Assembly (NCBI RefSeq): GCF_035978755.1
Contig: NZ_CP108414.1
Location: forward strand, 2,604,001 to 2,668,000
DNA from: Streptomyces sp. NBC_01298
GTDB lineage: Bacteria > Actinomycetota > Actinomycetes > Streptomycetales > Streptomycetaceae
Length of the DNA: 64,000 nucleotides
Direction of reading: 5' to 3'
Numbering within the stretch: position 1 is the stretch's first letter; every line of letters starts with the position of its first letter. Position numbers and translations under genes: made by a program. Under the pieces are notes generated by a model. It was not told the DNA's origin. It did not search any database and saw only the letters and a list, made by a program, of their open reading frames with translations. Below are positions 16,396 through 24,391 of this stretch, in pieces.

Positions 16396-18264
16396 TCATG
16401 GCCGGTGGAGGGGGTTCGGCACGGTGCCGTACCGCACGGCGTGCGGGCGGTCCGGCCGGTCGCGGTAGCCGTCCTCGTAGAGGCGGTTCCTGTTCAGGCA
16501 GAGCCTCGCGATGCGTTCACCGAGGAGGTCGAAGAGCTCGTAGCGCTCCTTGAGCTCCGGGAAGCGGGCCTGGTGACGCAGGATCTCCGCCCGTACGAGG
16601 GACCAGAACGTGTCCTCCGGAACCCCGAGCCGGTCCTCGCAGAGGGCGGAGAGGTAGCGGAAGACGCCGACGAAGAGCCCCGAGTGGATGAACTGGGGCA
16701 GGAAATCCGCGGGCTCGGTGAGCAGGACCGCACGGACCTCGTCGGGCATGGCCGCCAGCTCGGGCAGCGGTTCCGTGCTGATGTTGACGTCGTCCACGAA
16801 GTCCTTCACCGCGAGCCGGACCGGGACGTCGCGCTCGTCGAAGATCACGACGGTGTTCTCGCCGTGCGGGGAGAAGACGGTGCCGTAGCGGTAGAGGAAG
16901 CGGAGCAGCGGAGGCAGCAGGGCGGCGAAGAGGTGCTGGAGCCAGACCGCGGGGCTCAGGCCGGACCGGGCGACGAGTTCGGCGGTGAAGGACCGGCCGC
17001 GGGGGTCGGTGTGCAGGAGCGAGGAGAGGGTACGGGCCCGCTCCCCCGGGGCGAGGTGGCCGGCCAGCGGCTCGCGCCAGATCGCGCCGAGGAGCTCCTT
17101 GTACTGGTACGGGACTTCGGGGAGCGCGTCGTAGACGGGGTGGCGGACCGTGACGGAGGCGACTTCGCCGAGCAGGATCACTCCGCATTCCTGGCGGAGG
17201 AAGGGGTCGCCGTCGCGCAGCGAGTGGATCCAGGCGGTGACGGCGGGCGCCGCGAGGGCCAGGTCCGAGGGCAGGCCGCGCCAGACCATGGTGTTGAAGA
17301 TGGAGAGCGGAAGTTTGACGCTGTGGCGGTCGGGGCGGGTGAGGTTGAGGAAGGTGCGGATCGACTGCTGGGGCAGGCGCAGGTCGGGGTCCGCGGGGAG
17401 CGGCACCAGGGTGCCCGCGGCGAGGGCCGGGGCGAAGAGGGGCAGCAGGACCTCGTCCCACTGCCAGGGGTGCACGGGGAGGTAGAGGTAGCCCAGCGGG
17501 TCGAGGCCGCGGTCGCGCAGGGTCCGGTCGAAGAGGGCTCGGGTGACGGGGTCAAGTTCGGCGGAGTAGAGGCGGGCGGGATCTTCCAGGCCGGCGGTGC
17601 CCCGGTAGTGGGCGAGGGAGGTGTGGGCCGCCAGCCAGGGGAGGTGCTGGGCGGTGCGGGCCTCGGGCGCCCAGGCGGCGGTGTCGGAGGCGGAGAGTCC
17701 GATCCGCCCCTTGTTGAGGACCAGCCAGGGATGGCCGGTCTGGTGCCCCTCGAGGGCCGCGTAGTCGAGGTCGGCGAGGACGTCCGCGGTGAGCGCGGTG
17801 TGGTCGATGCGTGCGTCGGCCGCGAGCGTGGCACTGAGCTCGCGGACGAGGTGGCCGAGGGTGGCGCCGTCGAGGCCGAGGAGGGTGCGCGCGCGGATGA
17901 GGAAGGCGTACGGGTCCCCGAAGGCGGTCGGCGATCCGGCGGAGGCGGGCTGCGGGGTGAGGGTGATCGTGTCGGGGGTGACGTGCCAGCTGCCGTACGC
18001 GCGGCGGCGGGCACGGAAACCGAGGCTGCTGCCGTCGTCGAGGGTCAGCGTCCAGGCGTCGCCGGAGGCGGCCGGGGCGGGGACCGGGGTGATGATCTCC
18101 TCGTACGCGAACTCGCCGAGCATCTTGGCGAGCAGGCGGCGGGCGGCGAAGTCCCAGGTCAGCCGGTTCAGTTCGGGCGGCGTGCTCGGATGCTGGGGCG
18201 ACAGGGGCACGATGTCCGGGAAGTGAGGACCTGGGGAGTCGGGGGCTGCGGAGAAATTCTGCAC
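16396..18264 (-). CDS. IucA/IucC-family NIS siderophore synthetase (second in operon)
   Basis: 622 residues from a GTG at 18264 with GAGGAG five bases before it. It belongs to the NRPS-independent siderophore synthetases, which use ATP to join a carboxylate (citrate, succinate or a siderophore intermediate) to an amine or alcohol. Typical pieces are VHPWQWDEVLLP, the IRTFLNLTRPDRHSVKLPLS region that contacts ATP and citrate, and the C-terminal helical domain with GTVFSPHGENTVVIFDE. Length is normal for the family. It is the last gene of the siderophore operon. Substrate cannot be read from sequence. Confidence 0.93.
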   Translation of the reverse strand: MQNFSAAPDSPGPHFPDIVPLSPQHPSTPPELNRLTWDFAARRLLAKMLGEFAYEEIITPVPAPAASGDAWTLTLDDGSSLGFRARRRAYGSWHVTPDTITLTPQPASAGSPTAFGDPYAFLIRARTLLGLDGATLGHLVRELSATLAADARIDHTALTADVLADLDYAALEGHQTGHPWLVLNKGRIGLSASDTAAWAPEARTAQHLPWLAAHTSLAHYRGTAGLEDPARLYSAELDPVTRALFDRTLRDRGLDPLGYLYLPVHPWQWDEVLLPLFAPALAAGTLVPLPADPDLRLPQQSIRTFLNLTRPDRHSVKLPLSIFNTMVWRGLPSDLALAAPAVTAWIHSLRDGDPFLRQECGVILLGEVASVTVRHPVYDALPEVPYQYKELLGAIWREPLAGHLAPGERARTLSSLLHTDPRGRSFTAELVARSGLSPAVWLQHLFAALLPPLLRFLYRYGTVFSPHGENTVVIFDERDVPVRLAVKDFVDDVNISTEPLPELAAMPDEVRAVLLTEPADFLPQFIHSGLFVGVFRYLSALCEDRLGVPEDTFWSLVRAEILRHQARFPELKERYELFDLLGERIARLCLNRNRLYEDGYRDRPDRPHAVRYGTVPNPLHRP

Positions 18265-18411
18265 GGGACTCCTCGGGTCGGATTTTTTGCTGCGTTACGC
18301 AGGGTTTTAGGGGTGAGAGATGCGGGCACTGACGAGGTAGACGTGAACTGCGGGACTGCGGGACTGCGGGACTGCGGGACTGCGGGACTGCGGGACTGCG
18401 GGACTGCGGCC
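18265..18411. other. intergenic spacer with palindrome and microsatellite
   Basis: A 147-base gap inside the siderophore operon. It holds a small perfect palindrome CTGCGT-T-ACGCAG (18290-18302) about 26 bases before the synthetase start, and the 8-base microsatellite at 18352-18407. No clear promoter was found, so read-through from the acetyltransferase gene is the simplest view. Confidence 0.6.
18352..18407. repeat. 8-bp microsatellite, 7 perfect copies
   Basis: Seven identical GGGACTGC units start every 8 bases from 18352, ending 4 bases before the acetyltransferase stop codon. With G-runs every 8 bases, the plus strand fits a G3-N5 G-quadruplex pattern; the operon mRNA carries the complementary C-rich repeat. 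Confidence 0.95.
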
Positions 18412-19107
18412 TCAAAGGAGACTGCGCAGCGCCCGCTCGCGGATCATCAGGGCGGCACGTTTGCCGGGCAGTTCGATCTCGGCGGGACAGCGGAAACCGG
18501 AGTTCAGGAAGGCTGATACGGAGGGGGTGTTGCGGATGTCCGGTTCGGCGATGACGCGCATGCAGCGCGGGCGGTTGTCGAGCACCAGGTCGGCGACGGC
18601 GCGCAGGAGCGCGGTGCCCAGACCTCGGCCGCGGTTCGTGCCGTCTCCGATGAGCAGGTGGATACCCGTGTCGTGGGGCCGCGCCGGGTAGTGGGCGGAG
18701 ACCGGGTCGAGGTCGGCCCGGTAGATCTCCCAGTAGCTCATCGGCGTGCCGTCGAGGAGGCCGAGACACGGGACGCTGCGGCTGTCCCCGTCCAGCTGTG
18801 CCCGGACGTGGGCGGCGGTGACGGCTGCCGGGCCGGCGAGTTCCCAAAACGCGTCCACCTCCGGGTCGTTCATCCACCGCGCGAGCAGCCCCAGGTCGCG
18901 GTCGAGCCGTACGGGTTCGAGGCGGAAGACGCCGGACCGCGTCGTGACGCCACCCCAGGCCGCCGGGGAGTCGAGTAGATCCGCCTCGGCGAGCCGGGGC
19001 AGCGACTCGGCGCTGAGACGCGGCGCGATGAGGCGGTGCACATCGGTCGCGACGGTGCGGTGCACATCGGTGAGGAGCACGCCGGTGTGGAAGTCGGTGG
19101 AGGGCAT
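18412..19107 (-). CDS. GNAT acetyltransferase of the IucB/RhbD/MbtK type
   Basis: 231 residues from the ATG at 19107. The N-terminal 60 residues are variable; from about 70 the fold matches siderophore acetyltransferases (pattern VTAAHVRAQLDGD, MSYWEIYRADLDPVSAHY, then the acetyl-CoA loop RGRGLGTALL and EPDIRNTPSVSAFLNSGF). These enzymes acylate the side-chain amine or hydroxylamine of lysine or a diamine before the synthetase uses it. It lies 32 bases after the giant synthetase gene and before the second synthetase. No N-hydroxylase is present in the operon, so whether it makes a hydroxamate precursor is open. Confidence 0.85.
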   Translation of the reverse strand: MPSTDFHTGVLLTDVHRTVATDVHRLIAPRLSAESLPRLAEADLLDSPAAWGGVTTRSGVFRLEPVRLDRDLGLLARWMNDPEVDAFWELAGPAAVTAAHVRAQLDGDSRSVPCLGLLDGTPMSYWEIYRADLDPVSAHYPARPHDTGIHLLIGDGTNRGRGLGTALLRAVADLVLDNRPRCMRVIAEPDIRNTPSVSAFLNSGFRCPAEIELPGKRAALMIRERALRSLL

Positions 19108-19139
19108 CGGGGGCTGTTCTCCGTTTCGAAGCTGACGGA

Positions 19140-22100
19140 TCAATCGTGGAGGGGGTTGGCGATGGTGACGTAGACGGACTGGGTGTCGACGGGGCCGACG
19201 AGCTCGTCCAGACCTCCGAGGCGGGTGAGCAGATTCGCCTTGCAGCGCAGGGTGGGCGAGTCGAGCAGCCTCTCGGGGAGCGGGCCGAGGCCCCTGGCCT
19301 TGCCGAGGAAACGACGGAAGGCGGCCAGCAGAATGCGCTCGTCTGCGAGCCGCTGGGATCCGAAGGCCCCGATGAGACCGAGCACGTTGTTGATGCCGAG
19401 GTAGTAGGCGAAGCGTTCGTCGGTGACGGCGTCCGAGACGAAGGTGTCGCTCGTGGCACCGATTCCGGGGAGCCTGCGCTCCAGCTCGGCACGGCGGGAG
19501 GAGCGGAAGTAGTAGCCCTGGTTGTCGCGGTAGCGGCCGCCGACCGGCCAGCCGGCCGGGTCGAGGAGGACCAGCGTGTTCTGCTGGTGCGCTTCGAGGG
19601 CGATCCCGGCGAGCGCGTCGAAGGCGAGGACCGGCAGGACGACGTGTTCGAGGTAGCGCAGGAACCACTCGGCGGCGACGGCGGAGGTCGTCCGCCCGGT
19701 GGTGGTGGCGAGGCGCGAGACGGTCTCGGCCAGCCGGGAGCTCATGGTGGTCCGCCCGGGCCACGGGCGGGGTGCGGTGAGCGCGGCGATACAGAGGACG
19801 TCGTCGCCCGGTCGGAAGGGGTTGTGCCGGAGCAGGACGTCGAGTCCGGGGACGGGGGTGCCGTCCGGGGCGTCGGCGGCGACCCACGCGGGATCGCGGA
19901 CGATGTCGAAGCCGGGGTGGGCGGCCTGCCACCGCTCTGCCAGTCCGGTGCGGAGCAGCCGGTGCACCTCGATGCCGCGGTGCAGTTCCTTGCGGAGGTT
20001 CTCACGGCGGGAGTTGGTGATGCGCAGGCCCAGGGAGAGCTTGAGCATCGCGGGGGCGCCGGGCTGGTGCACGGTGCGGATGGAGGAGGTCGGATACCAG
20101 GGGGCTCCGTACGGGCCCAGGTCGTGCAGGAGTCCCGCGTCGCGGAGGGCGGCTGCCGCGGGGCGCTGGAGCAGGTCGTGGGCCTGCCAGGGGTGAAGGG
20201 GAAGGGGGGTGGCGCCGTCGGGCACCGGGAGCCCTGGGGCGAGGCGGCCCAGGAGCCGGGCGGCGGAGACCGGGCGACCGCGTTCGGTCCAGGCGGAGTC
20301 GGTGGCGAGCGCGGCGGGTGCGATCGCCACCCAGTGCAGGGGGAAGGAGCCGTGCAGTTCGGGTGAGTAGCGGCGGACTTCGGCTTCGGAGAGTCCTTCG
20401 CGGCTCTTCGGGGTCGGGTGCAGGGGGTGGCCGAGGAGAAGGGACTGTTCGGCGGTGAGGAACCGGTCCCCGGCGACGGGGACGGGCGCGGCCGGGCGTT
20501 GGCGACGGTCGGTGATGAACTCGGCGGTCCGGCGAACCGAGTCGGCGACCCGCCCGACGAGGTCGGCGCCGCCGGGGGCGCCGTCGTTGGGGGCGTCGTT
20601 TGCGGGGCCGTCGTTTGCGGGGCCGTCGGCGTGTTCGTGGGGGCCGATCGCGCGGGCGCCCTCCCCGTGGGCGGGGTTCCCGTGGGCGGGGTTCCCGTGG
20701 GCGGGGTTCCCGTGGGCGGGGTTCCCGTGGGCGGGGTTCCCGTGGGCGGGGTTCCCGTGGGCGGCTTCGCCTTCGCGGGAGATCAGCGCCGCGAGGGTGA
20801 CCGCGTCCACGGCGGGGGCGGCGGCGGGAACGCCTTCGATGCGGGCCGGGCCGAAGCGGTGCCAGCCGGCTGCGGACCAGTAGCGGACCGCGACGAGCAG
20901 GGCAGCGCCCGATGCGGGGAGGGGGATGCGCAGGACGGGACCGGCCGGCTGTTCGAGTCCGGTCTCGCGGACCCAGCAGCGCAGCAGGTTCTCCACCGAG
21001 GCGGCCTCGGCGGCGACCCTGGGGTCGGGGTGGTCCAACGGGTCGGCCGCTCCCGCGCGCGGTCGGACGGAGCCGTCCTTCTGCCGTGGCACCGCGGGTT
21101 GCTGCGGCTCGGCCGGCGGCCAGGGCATGCCCGCGGCTGGCATGCCCGGGAGGGCGCCGGCAGAACCGGTGAAACCGTCGCCCGGCGGCGCAGACGCCGC
21201 GGCCCGCTCCCCCGGTCCGGCTGCGCCCTGTCGCGAGGACACCGGGTCCGCGGCGGCGGTGGGCGTACCGATGGAACCCGACGCCGAAGTGGCCGCCACG
21301 GAAGGCCCCTCGGGTGCGGCCTTGCCCTGTCCCCCCGAGGACGGCTCGTCCGCACGTCCCCCGCCGGGCGGCGCCGGGTCGGCCGACGAGCCGGGGCCGG
21401 ACACAGCTCCCCGAACCTCCGCCCGGCGGGAGCCCGCCGGCACGTCAGCGGAGCCCTGCGCGGGCCGTCCCTCCGCCAGGTCTGCCACACCGGGGACCGA
21501 CCGCGAAGCCCCGGTCGAGGACGCACTGCCCACAGCGTCACCGAGAGCCGGTGTCCCGGGGCGCGCCAAGGAACCGGCCAACGGCGGCCAGGCGGTGGGG
21601 GCGGCCGATTCGCCGGCGGCCTGATGCGGACGGTTCGCTGAAGCCAGCAGCGGCGGCCAGGCGGTGGGGGCAGGCGTAGACCCGCCTGGCACAGCCGCAT
21701 CGGCGGCGGGTTGGTGGGAATCGCCCTCCGGGGCGAGCAACGGCGGCCACGCGGTGGAGGGGGGCATCGACGCACCGGATCCATGCGGATCCAGGGCGGG
21801 CCGGGGGTATCCGTCCTCCGCAGCGAGCAGCGGCGGCCACGCCGTGGGAGGGAGTGTCGCCCCGCCGGGCACGGGCGGCTCGGTGGCGGGCCGGGCAGAA
21901 CGTTCCGCCGGTGCGGGTGGCGGCTGCCAAGCCGTGCGAGGAGGCGTGGCCCGGCCGGGCTCGTCGCCGGACGGGGTAGAACGTTCCGTCGGTGTAGGTG
22001 TCGGCTGCCCTGCGGGGGCGGCGAGTGGAAGCTCGCTGCCCGGAACTGCGGGGGAGGCAGGCGACTCCGGTCCGGGCGTAGCACCCGAAGGCGCGGGAGC

Positions 22101-24383
22101 GGGCCAGGCGTCCGAGGAAGGGGGGAGGCCTGCCCATGCCGAGACAGCCATTTCGGAGGAGGTGGCGCTGACCGGGGCCGCACCGTCCGGGGCCCCCGGG
22201 ACGGCCGGGTCCGTGAGCGGACCGGGAGCCGAGGGCTCGGTACCGACGGGCGTCGCCGACCGGGTCGCCGGGTACCCGACGGATGCCGCCGGGGACGGTG
22301 AGGGTCCATCGTCCAGAGGCGCCGCCCATCCGGCACCCGGGTCCGGGGCCGACGGCGGCACAGGCCCGTCTCCTGAGGCCGGGGCTGAAATCGGCGTAGG
22401 CGCAGCACCCCAGGCCACGGCCGACGGCAACATGGGCGCCTCTCCCGAGGCCGGGGCCGAGAGCGGCGTAGCCGCGGCTGCGGAGACTGGGGGCAACGGC
22501 AACATAAGCGCGGCTTCCGAGACCGAAGACGACAGCAACAGGGGCCCAACACCCGGAGCCAGGTCAGCCGACGACAGGGGCGCGGCTACGGAGGCCGGGA
22601 GCGACGGCGGCATGGGCGCGGCTCCGGAGGCCTGGGCCGAGAGCGGCGTAACGGCGGCTGCGGAGGCCCGGAGCAACGGCGGCATCGGCGCGGCTTCCGA
22701 GGTCGGGGCGGAGGTCGGGATGGGGGTCGGGGTGGCTTCCGAGGTCGGGGCGGAGGTCGGGATGGGGGTCGGGGTGGCTTCCGAGGTCGGGGCGGAGGTC
22801 GGGATGGGGGTCGGGGTGGGGGTCGGGGTGGGCGTCGGGACGGGTGCGGATTCGATGGTCGGGGGCGACGGCGGCTTCGAGCCGGCTGGGCTGGCGGGGG
22901 ATGGCGTAGGCGCGCTCTCGGCCACGGGCCGGGCCCCGGGGGCGGGCGGCGGCTGCGGGAGCGGTGCGTTCGGAAGCCGCGCGGGTCGGTGACCGGCCGC
23001 AGCAGGCGGATCCTGCGCGGCCGCCAGCGGGGCCCCGAACCTGGGTGGGACATCGGGATGAAGGGCCGACGCCGTCGGGGGGAGCCCGGGCTCCCCTAGT
23101 GCAGGCCCCAGTGGGGAGGCGTCTGGGAGGAGCGTCGAGGGCTTGTGCCCGTACCCGGGAGAAGCGGGAGAGCCTGAGATGTCCGGAGAGGGGCCCGGAC
23201 CAGCCCCTCCACCTGGTGGCATATCCAGGGCCGGTACTGACATCGCCGATGGCGCGGCAGGCACCGGCAGCGGCGCCGTCGCAGCAAGGGCGGACCGTAG
23301 CGGATCGGGCTGCGCCGACAGCGGTAGCCCGGTGGCGGGCGAAGACGGCACCGGCGACGGGGGTACGGGTTCAGCCGGAGCGGACAGGGACCGTGGCGCA
23401 TCGCCCGGCGGCACGGCAGGTCGCACGGAAGCAGTCGGCGCGATCAAGGAGCCCTGTCGATCAGCGGGCACCGATGGAGGCGGGGACGCGGGGGTGGGCG
23501 AGGAAGCGGATGACAGCAGCGGATTGGCCGGCCCCGGCGACGGAGTAGCGGACTCAGGCGGAGCGGACAGGGACCGTGGTGCGTCATCAGGCGCCGGGGC
23601 GGCTGGCGCGGATGCAGTCGCGGGGGGCGGCGAACCCAATCGATCGGGAGAACCTGTCAGATCGGGGACGGGCGCCGACGGAGAGGCCGACTGCGTCGGC
23701 AGTGGCTCAGCGGGCGTCGGCAGCAGCGGCGCGGGCTCGGCCGGAGCGAGCCCCGGCCGTTGTGGACCGTCAGCCACGGACGAGGGCGGCGCGGAAGCGG
23801 CCGGGAGGGCGGGGGACGGCGGAGAGTCCGGCGAGGCCGGCGGATCGGCGGGCATCGGCATCGGCGTCGGCATCGGCATCGGCGGCGCGGGCTCAGCCGG
23901 AGCAAGTGGGGACCGTAGCCGCATGGTTCGCGTGGGCGACGGGTCGGACTCGGTCGGAGGTTGCGGGGACTGCGGCGGCGTGGGGAGCGGCGGGGGCGGG
24001 GTGGCGGCCTGAGGTTGAACAGACCCGAGCTGAGCCGGGGGCACCGGAGGTTGGCTGGCAGCGGCCGGAGTCCGCGGTGGTTGCAGGGGGTTGGCCGGTG
24101 GCTGCGCGGACACGGGCGCCCCGAGGGCGGGGCCCGAGGGGGTGAGCGGCGGCGCGATGGACGGGGCCCGGGACTCCGTGGGCGCCGTCGAGGCGGACGC
24201 GGTGCCCGACACCGCTGCCGGCGCCACCGCTGAACTGGCCGAGTACCCCGTAGGGGCGGGCGAGAAGAGGGCAGCCCCCGACGCCGCGGACGGCGCGGGG
24301 GGACAGGCCGACGACTCCGTGAGCGCGGCCGAGGTGGGGGTGGGGGGTGGGGAGGGGTGCGAGGGGTGGAGGGGGTCGGGCAT
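19140..24383 (-). CDS. giant IucA/IucC-family siderophore synthetase with ~1,100-residue low-complexity N-terminus
   Basis: 1,747 residues from the ATG at 24383, which begins 8 bases after the aminotransferase stop with an AAGGA site overlapping that stop. Residues from about 1,115 to the end form a normal-sized NIS synthetase (RKELHRGIEV, LPLHPWQAHDLL, YGAPWYPTSSIRTVH, LEAHQQNTLVLL, NQGYYFRSS). Everything before it is Pro/Ala/Ser/Thr rich, lacks predicted order, and contains in-frame repeats: PTPIPTSAPTS-type units at 520-561, TAWPPLLA-type units at 813-934 and other WPP motifs. A further AHGNP repeat (1208-1237) interrupts the synthetase domain itself. Usual family length is about 600, so the extension is exceptional. 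There is no signal peptide or membrane segment. A synthetase-only start near 21,000 is the main alternative. Confidence 0.8.
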   Translation of the reverse strand: MPDPLHPSHPSPPPTPTSAALTESSACPPAPSAASGAALFSPAPTGYSASSAVAPAAVSGTASASTAPTESRAPSIAPPLTPSGPALGAPVSAQPPANPLQPPRTPAAASQPPVPPAQLGSVQPQAATPPPPLPTPPQSPQPPTESDPSPTRTMRLRSPLAPAEPAPPMPMPTPMPMPADPPASPDSPPSPALPAASAPPSSVADGPQRPGLAPAEPAPLLPTPAEPLPTQSASPSAPVPDLTGSPDRLGSPPPATASAPAAPAPDDAPRSLSAPPESATPSPGPANPLLSSASSPTPASPPPSVPADRQGSLIAPTASVRPAVPPGDAPRSLSAPAEPVPPSPVPSSPATGLPLSAQPDPLRSALAATAPLPVPAAPSAMSVPALDMPPGGGAGPGPSPDISGSPASPGYGHKPSTLLPDASPLGPALGEPGLPPTASALHPDVPPRFGAPLAAAQDPPAAAGHRPARLPNAPLPQPPPAPGARPVAESAPTPSPASPAGSKPPSPPTIESAPVPTPTPTPTPTPIPTSAPTSEATPTPIPTSAPTSEATPTPIPTSAPTSEAAPMPPLLRASAAAVTPLSAQASGAAPMPPSLPASVAAPLSSADLAPGVGPLLLSSSVSEAALMLPLPPVSAAAATPLSAPASGEAPMLPSAVAWGAAPTPISAPASGDGPVPPSAPDPGAGWAAPLDDGPSPSPAASVGYPATRSATPVGTEPSAPGPLTDPAVPGAPDGAAPVSATSSEMAVSAWAGLPPSSDAWPAPAPSGATPGPESPASPAVPGSELPLAAPAGQPTPTPTERSTPSGDEPGRATPPRTAWQPPPAPAERSARPATEPPVPGGATLPPTAWPPLLAAEDGYPRPALDPHGSGASMPPSTAWPPLLAPEGDSHQPAADAAVPGGSTPAPTAWPPLLASANRPHQAAGESAAPTAWPPLAGSLARPGTPALGDAVGSASSTGASRSVPGVADLAEGRPAQGSADVPAGSRRAEVRGAVSGPGSSADPAPPGGGRADEPSSGGQGKAAPEGPSVAATSASGSIGTPTAAADPVSSRQGAAGPGERAAASAPPGDGFTGSAGALPGMPAAGMPWPPAEPQQPAVPRQKDGSVRPRAGAADPLDHPDPRVAAEAASVENLLRCWVRETGLEQPAGPVLRIPLPASGAALLVAVRYWSAAGWHRFGPARIEGVPAAAPAVDAVTLAALISREGEAAHGNPAHGNPAHGNPAHGNPAHGNPAHGNPAHGEGARAIGPHEHADGPANDGPANDAPNDGAPGGADLVGRVADSVRRTAEFITDRRQRPAAPVPVAGDRFLTAEQSLLLGHPLHPTPKSREGLSEAEVRRYSPELHGSFPLHWVAIAPAALATDSAWTERGRPVSAARLLGRLAPGLPVPDGATPLPLHPWQAHDLLQRPAAAALRDAGLLHDLGPYGAPWYPTSSIRTVHQPGAPAMLKLSLGLRITNSRRENLRKELHRGIEVHRLLRTGLAERWQAAHPGFDIVRDPAWVAADAPDGTPVPGLDVLLRHNPFRPGDDVLCIAALTAPRPWPGRTTMSSRLAETVSRLATTTGRTTSAVAAEWFLRYLEHVVLPVLAFDALAGIALEAHQQNTLVLLDPAGWPVGGRYRDNQGYYFRSSRRAELERRLPGIGATSDTFVSDAVTDERFAYYLGINNVLGLIGAFGSQRLADERILLAAFRRFLGKARGLGPLPERLLDSPTLRCKANLLTRLGGLDELVGPVDTQSVYVTIANPLHD
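20671..20760. repeat. 15-bp tandem repeat, 6 perfect copies, coding (AHGNP)n
   Basis: Six identical units GCGGGGTTCCCGTGG from 20671 to 20760 encode (Ala-His-Gly-Asn-Pro)6 within the first synthetase domain, followed by AHGEG. The unit is five codons, so expansion or contraction keeps the frame. Six regularly spaced His residues result. Confidence 0.95.
21580..21945. repeat. imperfect ~75-100-bp coding repeats (TAWPPL modules)
   Basis: Five imperfect modules near 21580, 21650, 21750, 21830 and 21925 each encode PxTAWxPxxA, four of them TAWPPL(L)A, separated by 20-30 variable residues. They form the most ordered-looking part of the long N-terminal extension. Confidence 0.8.
22699..22823. repeat. 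42-bp tandem repeat, 3 copies, coding
   Basis: Units starting at 22699, 22741 and 22783 encode the 14-residue EATPTPIPTSAPTS-type repeat; the third copy runs into a shorter (Pro-Thr)n stretch. The DNA is strongly G-rich on the plus strand. Confidence 0.9.
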
Positions 24384-24391
24384 GGGGGTCC

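Noticed and set aside
18290..18302. Hairpin CTGCGTTACGCAG as a terminator
   Set aside because: Stem of only 6 and, on the operon strand, followed by A residues rather than T; it also lies directly before the synthetase start.
20671..20760. CRISPR-like regular repeats
   Set aside because: Units are contiguous with no spacers and lie in a coding frame.
21664..22992. 442-residue Gly/Ala-rich plus-strand frame opposite the siderophore synthetase
   Set aside because: It is the complement of the Pro/Ala-rich extension; repeats are in whole codons in either strand, but the minus frame continues into a conserved enzyme and has a coupled start.
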